Part shown: piece by piece, positions 42,690-51,898 of the stretch
Numbering within the stretch: position 1 is the first letter of the stretch
Layout of the letters: every line of letters starts with the position of its first letter
DNA from: Dipodascopsis uninucleata var. uninucleata
Lineage: Eukaryota > Ascomycota > Lipomycetes > Lipomycetales > Lipomycetaceae
DNA length: 64,000 nt
Assembly (NCBI GenBank): GCA_030568195.1
Contig: JAJLTO010000005.1
Span: 1,295,060 to 1,359,059 of the forward strand
Direction of reading: 5' to 3'
Notes under the pieces: model-generated
Told to the model about the DNA's origin: nothing
The model's input: only the letters and a program-made list of their open reading frames with translations
The model's database searches: none
Position numbers and translations under genes: made by a program

Positions 42690-43824
42690 TGTAAGAGGAA
42701 ATGCTGTATATTATTCGGCCAATAGAGAGCAGAATATAGACTGAAGCAGTTATTGAGGTGTAGAAAAATGTTGAACTAAGTAGTCAAATTGTGTTGCTGG
42801 ACCATGAAGTAGAAGGGCAAGTAGAACAACAAAGCAGAGGGAACCGAGCGAAAGTAATTGTTTTATATCAAAAAATCGAACAAGCTATAAAGAATTGCAC
42901 TATATGAGAATCGAGAACTAGTAGGCGAAACAACAATGCGATGACAATCGATCATAGCGAAAGGACAGAACAGCAAGGTGGAGTATTCCCCGCCTACAGA
43001 AAAATTTTAAGTGTACTAGAGAAACGTGTGGGGCACTAAAGTAAACACAGAATTAAAGTCCCCTGAGAAGCTTAATTAGAATAGAAAGCCGCATGGATAA
43101 GACTACCGAAATTTCATATGGTGTTCCTCGAGATCATGCATCCATTTTGATGTAAAATATAAAATCGTAAGTATTAGTTACCCCGTGGGGAGCTCTTACA
43201 ACGATTTGCTCAACTGAGTAGATATCAACAATACAGGACCAGGTTAGGTTAAAGCGAACTGCAGTCGACGAAAACACTAACTTAAAGTTAATGCTATATG
43301 AAGCCGAGAATTAATCCGAAATTAAAACCTTAGAACATACTCGACGTTTTAAGAAATGTGGATGAACAATCAGCCAAATAAAAGGCCTTTATAATGCTGT
43401 TGTAAAGTACATGCGCCGAAGAAAGGATAAAGATTCGCAGTTTTCGTGAATACATCGGTTCATCTCGGAAATCTCTCGATTTCTTTCCAGAAAAGTCAAG
43501 GATTGTCATTCAGGTCGTAGGCAAATGAGCGAATAGTACAAGCAAATAAAGAAACCTCTGATACAAGGAAGGTCATGAACTGTAAGGAAATATTTATTTA
43601 AGGGCACGCAGGTCTGCCAGGCTGAATTTGATATTTACATCTTTTTCGCAATACTAAAAGTTCTGATAGCTCAGAACGTTCAAGTAAGCTTTGGTAGTGA
43701 ACCAGCTGTAGTAAATCAACACTACATCACGAGTAGTGACTCAGGTTATTCTAAATAATTATTAAAGAGAAGCTTTTGTTAAGCGCCGCTTACAGGCATC
43801 ACAACAAGAACAGGAAGGCAAATA
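42690..43824. promoter_or_regulatory. Bidirectional MAL-type promoter with Mig1/CreA-like sites
   Basis: 1.1 kb between permease and alpha-glucosidase. Three matches to the Mig1/CreA consensus SYGGRG with a GGGG core lie within about 200 bp: 42988-42993 (minus), 43028-43033 (plus) and 43185-43190 (plus, within CCCCGTGGGG). Glucose repression is a reasonable inference. Confidence 0.5.
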
Positions 43825-45549
43825 ATGGTTACTTTCAATTTCAAAAAGGCTTGGTGGAAAGAGTCGACTGTGTACCAAATCTATCCAGCTTCGTATATGG
43901 ACTCTAATGGGGATGGAGTTGGTGATATCAAAGGTATTATATCCAAGCTTGATTACATCAAGGATATTGGAGTTGACATCGTCTGGCTCTGCCCATGCTA
44001 TAAGTCACCTCAGGTAGATATGGGCTACGATATTTCTGATTACAAAGATATTTATGAGAAATATGGTACCTTGGAAGACATCGACGAGCTTATTAAACAA
44101 CTTCATCGGCGTGGTTTGAAGTTCCTTATGGATCTGGTGGTCAACCATACCTCAGATCAACACGAGTGGTTTCGCTCGGCTCTTACATCTAAAACCAGTC
44201 CATATAGAGACTTTTATATTTGGAAGAAGCCAAAGTATGACGCCGATGGAAACAGGCTGCCTCCCAACAATTGGCTCTCGTATTTCGGAGGAAGTGTCTG
44301 GGAGTGGGATGAACCTAGTGGTGAATACTATTTGCATCTTTTTGCTAAGGAACAGCCAGATCTTAATTGGGAGAATCCTAAAGTGGTCGAAGCTGTACAC
44401 GATATAGTGAAATTTTGGCTTGATAAAGGAGTCGATGGCTTCCGAATGGATGTCATCAATTTTATTAGCAAGGATCCATTGTATCCTGATGCGCCCGTCG
44501 TGAACCCAGGTAGCAAATATCAAGATGGGTCCAAGTTCTATTCAGCAGGACCTCGATTGCATGAATACCTTGCTGGTCTTGGTAAAATATTGAAGGAGCA
44601 CGATGGATTTAGCGTTGGCGAGATGCCAGCTGTCAAAGATCCAAAGGATATTATAGATGTTGTTGCGTTCGAACGTAATGAACTAAATATGATTTTCCAA
44701 TTCGAGCACGTTGACATTGATCAAGGTGTTGCTCATAAATTTACTCCACGATCCTGGCCACTAACAGAGCTGAAGTCAATTTTCAACAAATGGGAAACCT
44801 TCATGCAAGAAAATGATGGGTGGAATGCAATATATATTGAAAATCATGACCAGCCAAGATCTGTGTCACGTTTTGGCTGTGACGAGGATGAATATCGCGT
44901 AAATTCTTCTAAAGGTCTAGCTGCGCTCTTTGGCCTTATGTCTGGCACTATTTTCCTTTATGAGGGACAAGAACTGGGAATGAGAAATGTGCCTAAGTCG
45001 TGGCCCATCTCTAAATATCGTGATATTGAGACACTCAATCACTATAACGAGCTAATCGCGAATAACGCAACAGAAGAAGAATTAAAGATATGTCTAGAAG
45101 AAGTTCAGAAAAAGTCTAGAGATAATGCGCGTACGCCTATTCAGTGGGATTCTTCCGAATATGCAGGATTCAGCACAGTGAAACCTTGGATTGATGTAAA
45201 TGATGACTACAAGAAATGCAATGCTGCCGCCCAGGTGAATGATCCAGAGAGTGTCTTGTCATTTTGGAGAACTGTTTTTGCATTACGAAAAGCTCATAAA
45301 GATATTTTTGTTTATGGTCTGTTTGAGTTAGTAGATGCAGTAAGTGAGGATGTGTTTGCATATAAACGTTACTATGATGACAAATCGGCCTTGGTCATAG
45401 CATCGTTTTCAAAGAAGGAAGTGAAGTGGGATGTCCCGGTAGATTTAGTCAAAGCCGGAAAGATTCGTTTACAGAACTATGAGGATGCCGAGTTTGCATC
45501 TACAGTTATACTCCGGCCTTTCGAGACGATAGTATATATCTATGAGTGA
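43825..45549 (+). CDS. GH13 alpha-glucosidase (maltase / isomaltase family)
   Basis: 574 aa, intronless, cytosolic (no signal peptide). GH13 retaining alpha-glucosidase starting KAWWKESTVYQIYPASYMDSNGDGVGDIKGI. Catalytic residues: nucleophile D209 in GVDGFRMDVINF, acid/base E266 in SVGEMPAV and D342 in IENHDQPRS. DLVVNHTSDQHEWF is the conserved region I, and its Leu104 is encoded by CTG, which fixes standard CUG decoding. The residue after the nucleophile is Val210. In Saccharomyces, Val here marks isomaltase (alpha-1,6) and Thr marks maltase, so an isomaltase/oligo-1,6-glucosidase or broad specificity is predicted. It is divergent from the alpha-glucoside permease. Confidence 0.95.
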   Translation: MVTFNFKKAWWKESTVYQIYPASYMDSNGDGVGDIKGIISKLDYIKDIGVDIVWLCPCYKSPQVDMGYDISDYKDIYEKYGTLEDIDELIKQLHRRGLKFLMDLVVNHTSDQHEWFRSALTSKTSPYRDFYIWKKPKYDADGNRLPPNNWLSYFGGSVWEWDEPSGEYYLHLFAKEQPDLNWENPKVVEAVHDIVKFWLDKGVDGFRMDVINFISKDPLYPDAPVVNPGSKYQDGSKFYSAGPRLHEYLAGLGKILKEHDGFSVGEMPAVKDPKDIIDVVAFERNELNMIFQFEHVDIDQGVAHKFTPRSWPLTELKSIFNKWETFMQENDGWNAIYIENHDQPRSVSRFGCDEDEYRVNSSKGLAALFGLMSGTIFLYEGQELGMRNVPKSWPISKYRDIETLNHYNELIANNATEEELKICLEEVQKKSRDNARTPIQWDSSEYAGFSTVKPWIDVNDDYKKCNAAAQVNDPESVLSFWRTVFALRKAHKDIFVYGLFELVDAVSEDVFAYKRYYDDKSALVIASFSKKEVKWDVPVDLVKAGKIRLQNYEDAEFASTVILRPFETIVYIYE

Positions 45550-46448
45550 AAGAAAGTAGATATAGATGAAGAAAACTACAGCCAGGCGGCGTGGACTTGG
45601 GAACCGCATAGTGGAACTACATATACCTAATAAGAAAGCGCTGAATATAGTATATAAACAGTGACTGATATTATTTCGGAAAAATTATCACTGGAATACA
45701 TATAAATTCAAGATAATAGAAATTAACTGGAAATAGAGAGATATTGTGCTCGAAATAGTTAGTAATGGTTATTCAGCTGTGTCAGAGTAGATGTATAATG
45801 ATCATCTACCTGCCATTGAATATTTGATTTGGTTGAAATTGGGATTACATAAACGTGAGAATAGAATAGAATAATAGAGAGAATCGAACATGTGAGATAT
45901 GGAAAGCTGTAGAATAAATTTTGTAAATGAGTATATTTAGCATTAGCTAGAATGACACAGTCACTCGATAGCCAGCAAAGACGCACGTAAAATACTGTTT
46001 TCCTTGGTTCCCGTAGGATGACGAGGAAAGATAGAAGTAAATGTGACGGACGTTGGTGGACTATTATATTATATATTATGTCATTGTCAGTCTGAGAAGT
46101 AAGCTGTAGGATTTGAATCTCTAAATATGATCATTCCCTAGTCTATTAGATAAATAAATGCTCATATCAATATGCTAGCATGCTTTGTTATTGGTAGAGA
46201 AACATGTATCGCTGATATCCACAATCGCACTAAGATTGAAGAAAGATATCTATGTGAGCTCACCAATTATATTCGTACACATATCATCTCCGAATTTGAA
46301 GAAATGACAGGAAAAGAAAGCTCAGTTTTCAACGTTGATGCTTAGATATGCAAGAGCTCGTTATGAAATATTCTCTGTTGATCGCTGCGAAAATTCATAA
46401 TAACGACATTTACGATCAGGTCTATGATGGCATATAAATGAGGCTTCA
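45550..46448. other. 899-bp convergent spacer
   Basis: AT-rich region between the 3' ends of the alpha-glucosidase and DUF924 genes. A 75-codon minus frame (45986-45759) has no recognisable content. Confidence 0.45.
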
Positions 46449-47428
46449 CTAATATCCAAATGTGTCTCCGCCCATCTTCAAGTACTGTTCCTCGTCGTCT
46501 GTCGATTTGCGACCTAATATCAGATTACGATGCGGATACCGACCAAATCTGTCGATAATAGTCTTATGTTTCTTGGCTATATTTAGCATTGTCTCTGCCC
46601 AACGATGCAAATCCTGGGTTTTCATAGAAAGTACAATGCGACAGTTTCGCGTATCTCTATCGGCTGGACTAACATTGTTGTTCACGAGGAATTGGACATC
46701 GTCGATCATCCTTGTATGCTGTGTGACCGATAATACTTGCATCTCAGCGCTTTCTGAGTGTTCCAAAGGAAGATAAAACCAGAACCGATAACTTAATCGA
46801 TAACGTATTGGCAGTTTCTCTGGGATGCCCAGCTCTATCGCACGCAAGGCAATCTGAAGCGCAATTGGATCGAACGTTTTAAATACGTACTTTGCTTCAG
46901 TGCCACGGAATGAGTTTCGAGGCAACTGATCTAGAAGAAGAATCACACTGAGCCAGTCTAAAGGTGTAGCAGGGTTAACTGCCTCCAGGATTTCTGCGCC
47001 GCTAGGATTTACAGTGCCTACAATATTTAGGCATTCGCCAAATTTGTTACTGTCATAGTCAATACTTAACTATAAAATAGTATGATAAATGATGAAATAA
47101 TTAGAGAAACTTACGTGCAAGATCTATCGAAACTCTCGTCCTTTCGAAACCATTTCATAGATATTTCCTCGCTAGGAAGGATGAAATCATCGGCTGTTTT
47201 AATATGGCCGAACCAGAAGCTGCGAACCAACTCCATAATTGCAGGATCGAAAGCATTTTTAATAATAGTTAGTCTGTCTCCTTGACACTGGAGCATATGC
47301 GGATATCTGGTAGAGAATTGCCTAAGGTTTCGACGATAAGTGATCTGACCTGCAGATAAGGCTAATTTCAACTTTGAACTGGTATGAAATGCGAATACTG
47401 AGACTATTCGCATGGAAACTAAGAACAT
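46449..47428 (-). CDS. DUF924 family protein
   Basis: Two exons, 47428-47115 and 47064-46449, over a 50-bp intron (GTAAGT...TATAGTTAAG), giving 309 aa. The first TAG acceptor would create a stop, so the AAG five bases later is needed. DUF924 proteins are all-helical, TPR-like and of unknown function. Family phrases seen: SFWFGHIKTADDFILPSEEISMKWF, LLLDQLPRNSFRGTEAKYVF, FWFYLPLEHSESAEMQ, and the RFGRYPHRNLILGRKSTDDEEQYL ending. The extra N-terminus (MFLVSMRIVSVFAFHTSSKL...YRRNLRQFSTRY) resembles a mitochondrial presequence, although an internal ATG could also serve. No functional link with neighbours is apparent. Confidence 0.85.
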
Positions 47429-47538
47429 AAGTAGAACTGTATAAAACGAAGCGCTTAAGGAGAATATTATGAATCAAAATCGAAACAATCTAGAAAATAC
47501 TGTTTCCTGATTTATTAAGTGAACGTATAAAGAGTTGC

Positions 47539-47561
47539 AGGGTTACATAGGGTTACATAGG
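47539..47561 (+). repeat. Interstitial telomeric repeat
   Basis: AGGGTTACATAGGGTTACAT followed by AGG, i.e. two full copies plus the start of a third of the same 10-mer that forms the chromosome end. The orientation is the same and it lies about 16.3 kb inside the end. Confidence 0.85.
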
Positions 47562-49480
47562 AAATAGCATTACTTGGATATGGTGAAGTCCTGGACGCAT
47601 TTTGTGGAACATGCAGAAGGGAAGGTAGAATAAAGACACCAAACACCATTGTTCGTGAACCAAATATTTCAAGGAAACGAAGGAATAATAAATATGTATG
47701 TCCGTAGTAAACTAGCTTTCTCAACAGTGTTTGATGGCTAAGCATGCTAATATAGTACATCTGTCACTGTCAGCATGATGATACTGCATTTCGAGCCAAC
47801 AGATATCTAGAAGTAAGAGATGCGTCTATTGAGTGTGATATCTATACGACTGATGCCATTAATAAGGAGTGCTTAAATAAATAATCTAAAATCGAGACTC
47901 GCTTGAATGATCTGCGAAAATGGCAAAAAGAGAATACAAGTACGGCGGCATAGTAAGTATGATCCCAAAAAAATAGTCTAGAAAACCAAAGCCATAACAA
48001 AAAAGATACTGATAGACTAGAGTACATGCATTAACAAGATAATTTAGATAGAAACCACAGAGGTTTTCGCGTCTATTGGACACAGGTATTCGCTTAAGGG
48101 TAAAACAGATTGTATGCATTGAAGAGGTACTTCAACAAGGATATTCTAAGTGTCCCTGCAACTAGTCTTATTTCCTTCTTATATAGGTCACTTGTCACTT
48201 TAATACTGCGACAGCTGTGGTCTTATGTTGATGTTTGAGTTTTTGCGAGTTATTCTTGTCACTGTTCGACGGGCTAGCATTTTCGTCTTTGGTACTAAAT
48301 TGTAGCTTCGATGCTGCTGTCAAGTCGAGATTCGTAGCTAAAAGACAGTATATATACGATAAAGGGTATATATGAATAGTAAAATATAAGACTTTTAGTT
48401 AAGACGCGGAATGAAGAGGTGATGCAGTTTCAAAATGCCAGAACCTCTTTTTCATATGTATATGAACGATCACATAATCAGTGACATTGGTGATTAAGTT
48501 CTTTAGAACCATAACCTATATAACTCTTACCTGCTCATTTGGAAGAATGACTTCGTCAATTATATGAAGCGAGAGTAGCAGGCTATATGTTACCGAGAGG
48601 GCTAGTCAGCTTCTACGACAGAACCTGTAAGAGAATATACTGGGATCCGAACATTAACGGAACCCAAGCGTCCTATTCAATAAGTACAGATATTTATATC
48701 TACTGAACCTGTCGAGATAATGAAAGTATATTTGGTGGAACGATTTTTTAGATGCATTATAGTATCTGTGCAATCGGGACTACTATGGGATATGAGCTTA
48801 TGACGTCGCGCTGAAATGTGATCGAGCTTCGTCAGCACCAATATCTTAATCGACACAGTACAAAGCTTAGAATATATCAAGCGGACTGGCAAGTTAATGG
48901 TTTCTAACATACAGAGCAGATTAGTTAAAAATATGCTAAAATAAGAACGTTCTAGGAATCAGAGACAAGTCGTTCTAACGAACAATTAACGGCACGTGTG
49001 GTGCGGCATTTCCTTCTCCAGATACATCAGCCATTTTACTAGGGACACAATATCTTGAGCAAGAGTACAATTAAGCGGATACTCGAAGCTCTAATTGTAT
49101 GGATATGATATTTACCAGCTTGAGCTCAGTAGGGCAAAATAAGATATATTGATAGACTGCCATATTGCTTACCAGTTATTATTGTAAAAGCTTATTTAAC
49201 AGTTCAAGATTTCACAAACTTCCACGACACCGACATAATCGATATCACGGAAACATGATTAAGCTTATTCTGATACCACCTCGTGCCCTACTTGGTAGCC
49301 AGTAGGCGGTCCACTATAATATTGGCCCTTACCGGATTTTAAGTAGGTGGCATACTCTGGCTTCCTATAATAGAATAGTGTGCGGGTGAATATGACAAGC
49401 TCATTATGGACCGGCATACTAAATAGATCAGAGCGTTTTTCAGAGAGACAGAGGCAGAAGCTCTAGACTCCTGGTCCCCA

Positions 49481-49490
49481 TATATATAAA
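49481..49490 (+). promoter_or_regulatory. TATA box of the DUF6454 gene
   Basis: TATATATAAA 72 bp before the ATG at 49562, a standard yeast spacing. Confidence 0.5.
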
Positions 49491-49561
49491 GTAGATTCAA
49501 TTCTCCATATATTCAAATACTCGGCTGTATTAAGTTAAAAGTCATAAGCTAAACTGCAGAA

Positions 49562-50647
49562 ATGTTGACAATTCATTACTTTATCATCGTCGCAGTTCTT
49601 GGCTCTGGAGTCCTCATCGAGGCTTCACAGGCCGGGCACAATGTCAAAGTCATTCAGAACGGCGTTCCACTGATCCCTGTCCCACCGCCAGCCCCAGGTG
49701 CTGCTAGTAACATGGATACAATTATTAATCAATTTACTCAACTTGGTCGTAGCACAGTCTGGAATTTGGTCAAGACTGTCCACCTGGAAGGCGATACCGG
49801 AGAACCAGAAGGCATGGTCAATTTGGGAGAGGAGCGATTCATTATATCGGGTGGTGACTATTCTGTGTTGACTGAAAGTTATGGTACTATTATCAATGGC
49901 ACTGATCGTACTCCAGGTGCTGGCTCCGGACATCTGCTGATATATGACGGAGAGGGTCGTTTAATTGCCAATGCTACCATGACTAAGGCAGGCTCAGCAA
50001 TGTATCATCTCGGTGGTATTGACTACGATGGTACTCACATTTGGGCAACTCCTGCTCAATACAGACCAAATTCCACTGCTCAAGTTGTGAAGATTGACAT
50101 AGACACATTTTCCCCACAGATTTTATTTAACATAGATGACCACGAGGGTGGTATCGTCTTTGATCAGATTGCCAATAAAGTCTACTTGCAGAACTGGGGA
50201 TCTCGTAACATGTCAATTTTCAGTCTTGAAGATCTTCTACCACTGGAGACCGAAGTGAGCGGAGCCCTTGTTCCAAACTATCACAAGTCTATTAATAAGT
50301 TCCCCAATCCGTCTTTCTATATAGATTACCAGGATTGTAAGTGGCTCGGTCGCTCTGCTCGTTATGAGTTCCGCCCATTGATGATGTGTTCTGGTGTCAA
50401 CAAGTACACTACCACCAATGTTCTAGGTGGTCTTGCTATCATTGACTGTTTAACCGGTATACCACTCTATGAGGTTCCTATCACTCTCCAGTCGGAACTT
50501 GATGTTGTTGTCACTATGAACCCATTTGATATTGACGTTGTCGATGGTCGGATCCGTGTCTACTTTGCGCCAGACCAGCACAACACTACTATTTACATGT
50601 ACGAGCCGCTAGTTGACAGTCCCTATGAGTTTGGTGGTCCATGGTGA
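49562..50647 (+). CDS. Secreted DUF6454-type protein
   Basis: 361 aa. The N-terminus MLTIHYFIIVAVLGSGVLIEASQAGH is a clear signal peptide with cleavage near SQA. The mature part is a beta-rich, propeller-like protein of the DUF6454 type known from fungal and bacterial genomes, with no established activity. Recognisable phrases: HLEGDTGEPEGMVNLGEERFIISGGDY, MYHLGGIDYDGTHIWATPAQYRPNSTAQVVKIDI and DDHEGGIVFDQIANKVYLQNWGSRN. Several N-glycosylation sequons (NGT, NAT, NST, NMS) fit secretion. Strong, regular codon choice and a good TATA box suggest active expression. It is likely a cell-surface or extracellular hydrolase or binding protein; that is inference. Confidence 0.82.
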   Translation: MLTIHYFIIVAVLGSGVLIEASQAGHNVKVIQNGVPLIPVPPPAPGAASNMDTIINQFTQLGRSTVWNLVKTVHLEGDTGEPEGMVNLGEERFIISGGDYSVLTESYGTIINGTDRTPGAGSGHLLIYDGEGRLIANATMTKAGSAMYHLGGIDYDGTHIWATPAQYRPNSTAQVVKIDIDTFSPQILFNIDDHEGGIVFDQIANKVYLQNWGSRNMSIFSLEDLLPLETEVSGALVPNYHKSINKFPNPSFYIDYQDCKWLGRSARYEFRPLMMCSGVNKYTTTNVLGGLAIIDCLTGIPLYEVPITLQSELDVVVTMNPFDIDVVDGRIRVYFAPDQHNTTIYMYEPLVDSPYEFGGPW

Positions 50648-51172
50648 ATATAACTCTAGTGATTCGTCGTGTAATTGATATATTGATACTACATGTCAAT
50701 CACAATAAAAATTAATGTACAATATAAGAGATTATTGTATTGTAGCGTTGCAAATCCGTAGTCAAGATATGTGCCAATGCATATTTTAGAGATAAATATA
50801 TGTATATAAATTACACAAGGTAGCAATTGCTCGTTACTCTCAAATATAGAGTTTAAAACTTCGCAAATATAACACTACATATAAAGCAAAATAAAATATT
50901 ATCGGAGTATTCTGCCAGGTAGTGGTGTGGGATCTGGATCGGAGGAAGATACCGTTATAAACCAACGAAATGATTAGTTTTTCGTTATTGAATGAGTCGA
51001 TTTTTTTGTTCCGCGCGAGACTGCGACGGATCGGCTTTAACAGCCTCCCATAAGCAATCGGAATAATACGATAAGTTATGAATTCACGTAGTTTCCCACA
51101 TATTTGCTCAAATCTAGTAATTTTTACTTACACACACAATTTAACCTGTTAATTATTATTTGCACATTGGCC
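50648..51172. other. 525-bp spacer
   Basis: 3' region of the DUF6454 gene and promoter of the DUF5519 gene. Nothing else recognised. Confidence 0.45.
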
Positions 51173-51898
51173 ATGAATCGGTTGACAGCACTTCAGGTGC
51201 CAAAAGGGCTCATACTGGCAGTTGGCGGTGGAATAGTGCTAAATTATATAATTAACCGACTAATACCGAGCTACAAGATGTGGCTAAGTCTAGGCAAAGG
51301 TGGGCCGCCAGCAAACATTTTCGGATACCTCTTTGCAGCGTGTGTCAAGCCTTTTAGTAGGGAGACAAGATCATGGAAAGATATATATGATTCTCCCAGT
51401 TCTAGGAAGACTGCAATGCCATTCGAAACATTCAGTAAACTCTTAGATTTGGACACTCGAACTGGACAGCGGCCTGTAGTACCGGAATGGATTCCTCAGA
51501 GACAGATAGACCAAATCAATACATCGTACAGGGCCATTCTTACTCAGTACATATATGAGCAGGCTGCGAACTCTAATGGCCTTCTGGAAGTGAAGAGATC
51601 TTATGGAGAAAGACATGGTCCAGCATTATTTCGTACGTCACAGGATACAATGAATCAGATTATCAAGGCGACAAAATATGAGATCTGGCATGTACATGAT
51701 AAAGACTCTTCATTGCACTGTGTACTATCTCTTAAGGATGCTAAGATGGTTGTAGAACAGGGTTGGGGGGAGCGACATGGATTAAGCGGTGTTATACTCC
51801 CAGTAACATATACGATGCTATACAGTCCGCGATCAGATGAGGAGCTCTCTGTCGTAAAAAAGATTATAGACGCTAGTGTCGACTTTTGCTTGCTATAA
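51173..51898 (+). CDS. DUF5519 ('luciferase-domain') membrane-anchored protein
   Basis: 241 aa from ATG 51173; the open frame upstream has no ATG before this. An N-terminal hydrophobic helix (about residues 8-27, VPKGLILAVGGGIVLNYIINRL) should anchor it in a membrane. The C-terminal half carries the DUF5519 signature: RSYGERHGPALFRTS, IWHVHDKDSSLHCVLSLKDAKMVVEQGWGERHGLSG and VTYTMLYSPRSDEEL. Fungal members are annotated 'luciferase domain-containing', a label with no proven activity. The paired GERHG motifs are the most conserved part. No neighbour suggests a role. Confidence 0.85.
   Translation: MNRLTALQVPKGLILAVGGGIVLNYIINRLIPSYKMWLSLGKGGPPANIFGYLFAACVKPFSRETRSWKDIYDSPSSRKTAMPFETFSKLLDLDTRTGQRPVVPEWIPQRQIDQINTSYRAILTQYIYEQAANSNGLLEVKRSYGERHGPALFRTSQDTMNQIIKATKYEIWHVHDKDSSLHCVLSLKDAKMVVEQGWGERHGLSGVILPVTYTMLYSPRSDEELSVVKKIIDASVDFCLL

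Larger units (their letters stand above)
47429..49561. other. 2.1-kb spacer holding an interstitial telomere repeat
   Basis: No supported gene. A hydrophobic 77-codon minus frame (48119-47886) has no family match. The telomere-like repeat at 47539-47561 and the TATA box at 49481-49490 are listed separately. Confidence 0.45.

Noticed and set aside
44134-44136. CUG-Ser decoding
   Set aside because: CTG sits at the invariant Leu of DLVVNHT in the alpha-glucosidase, so standard decoding is supported.
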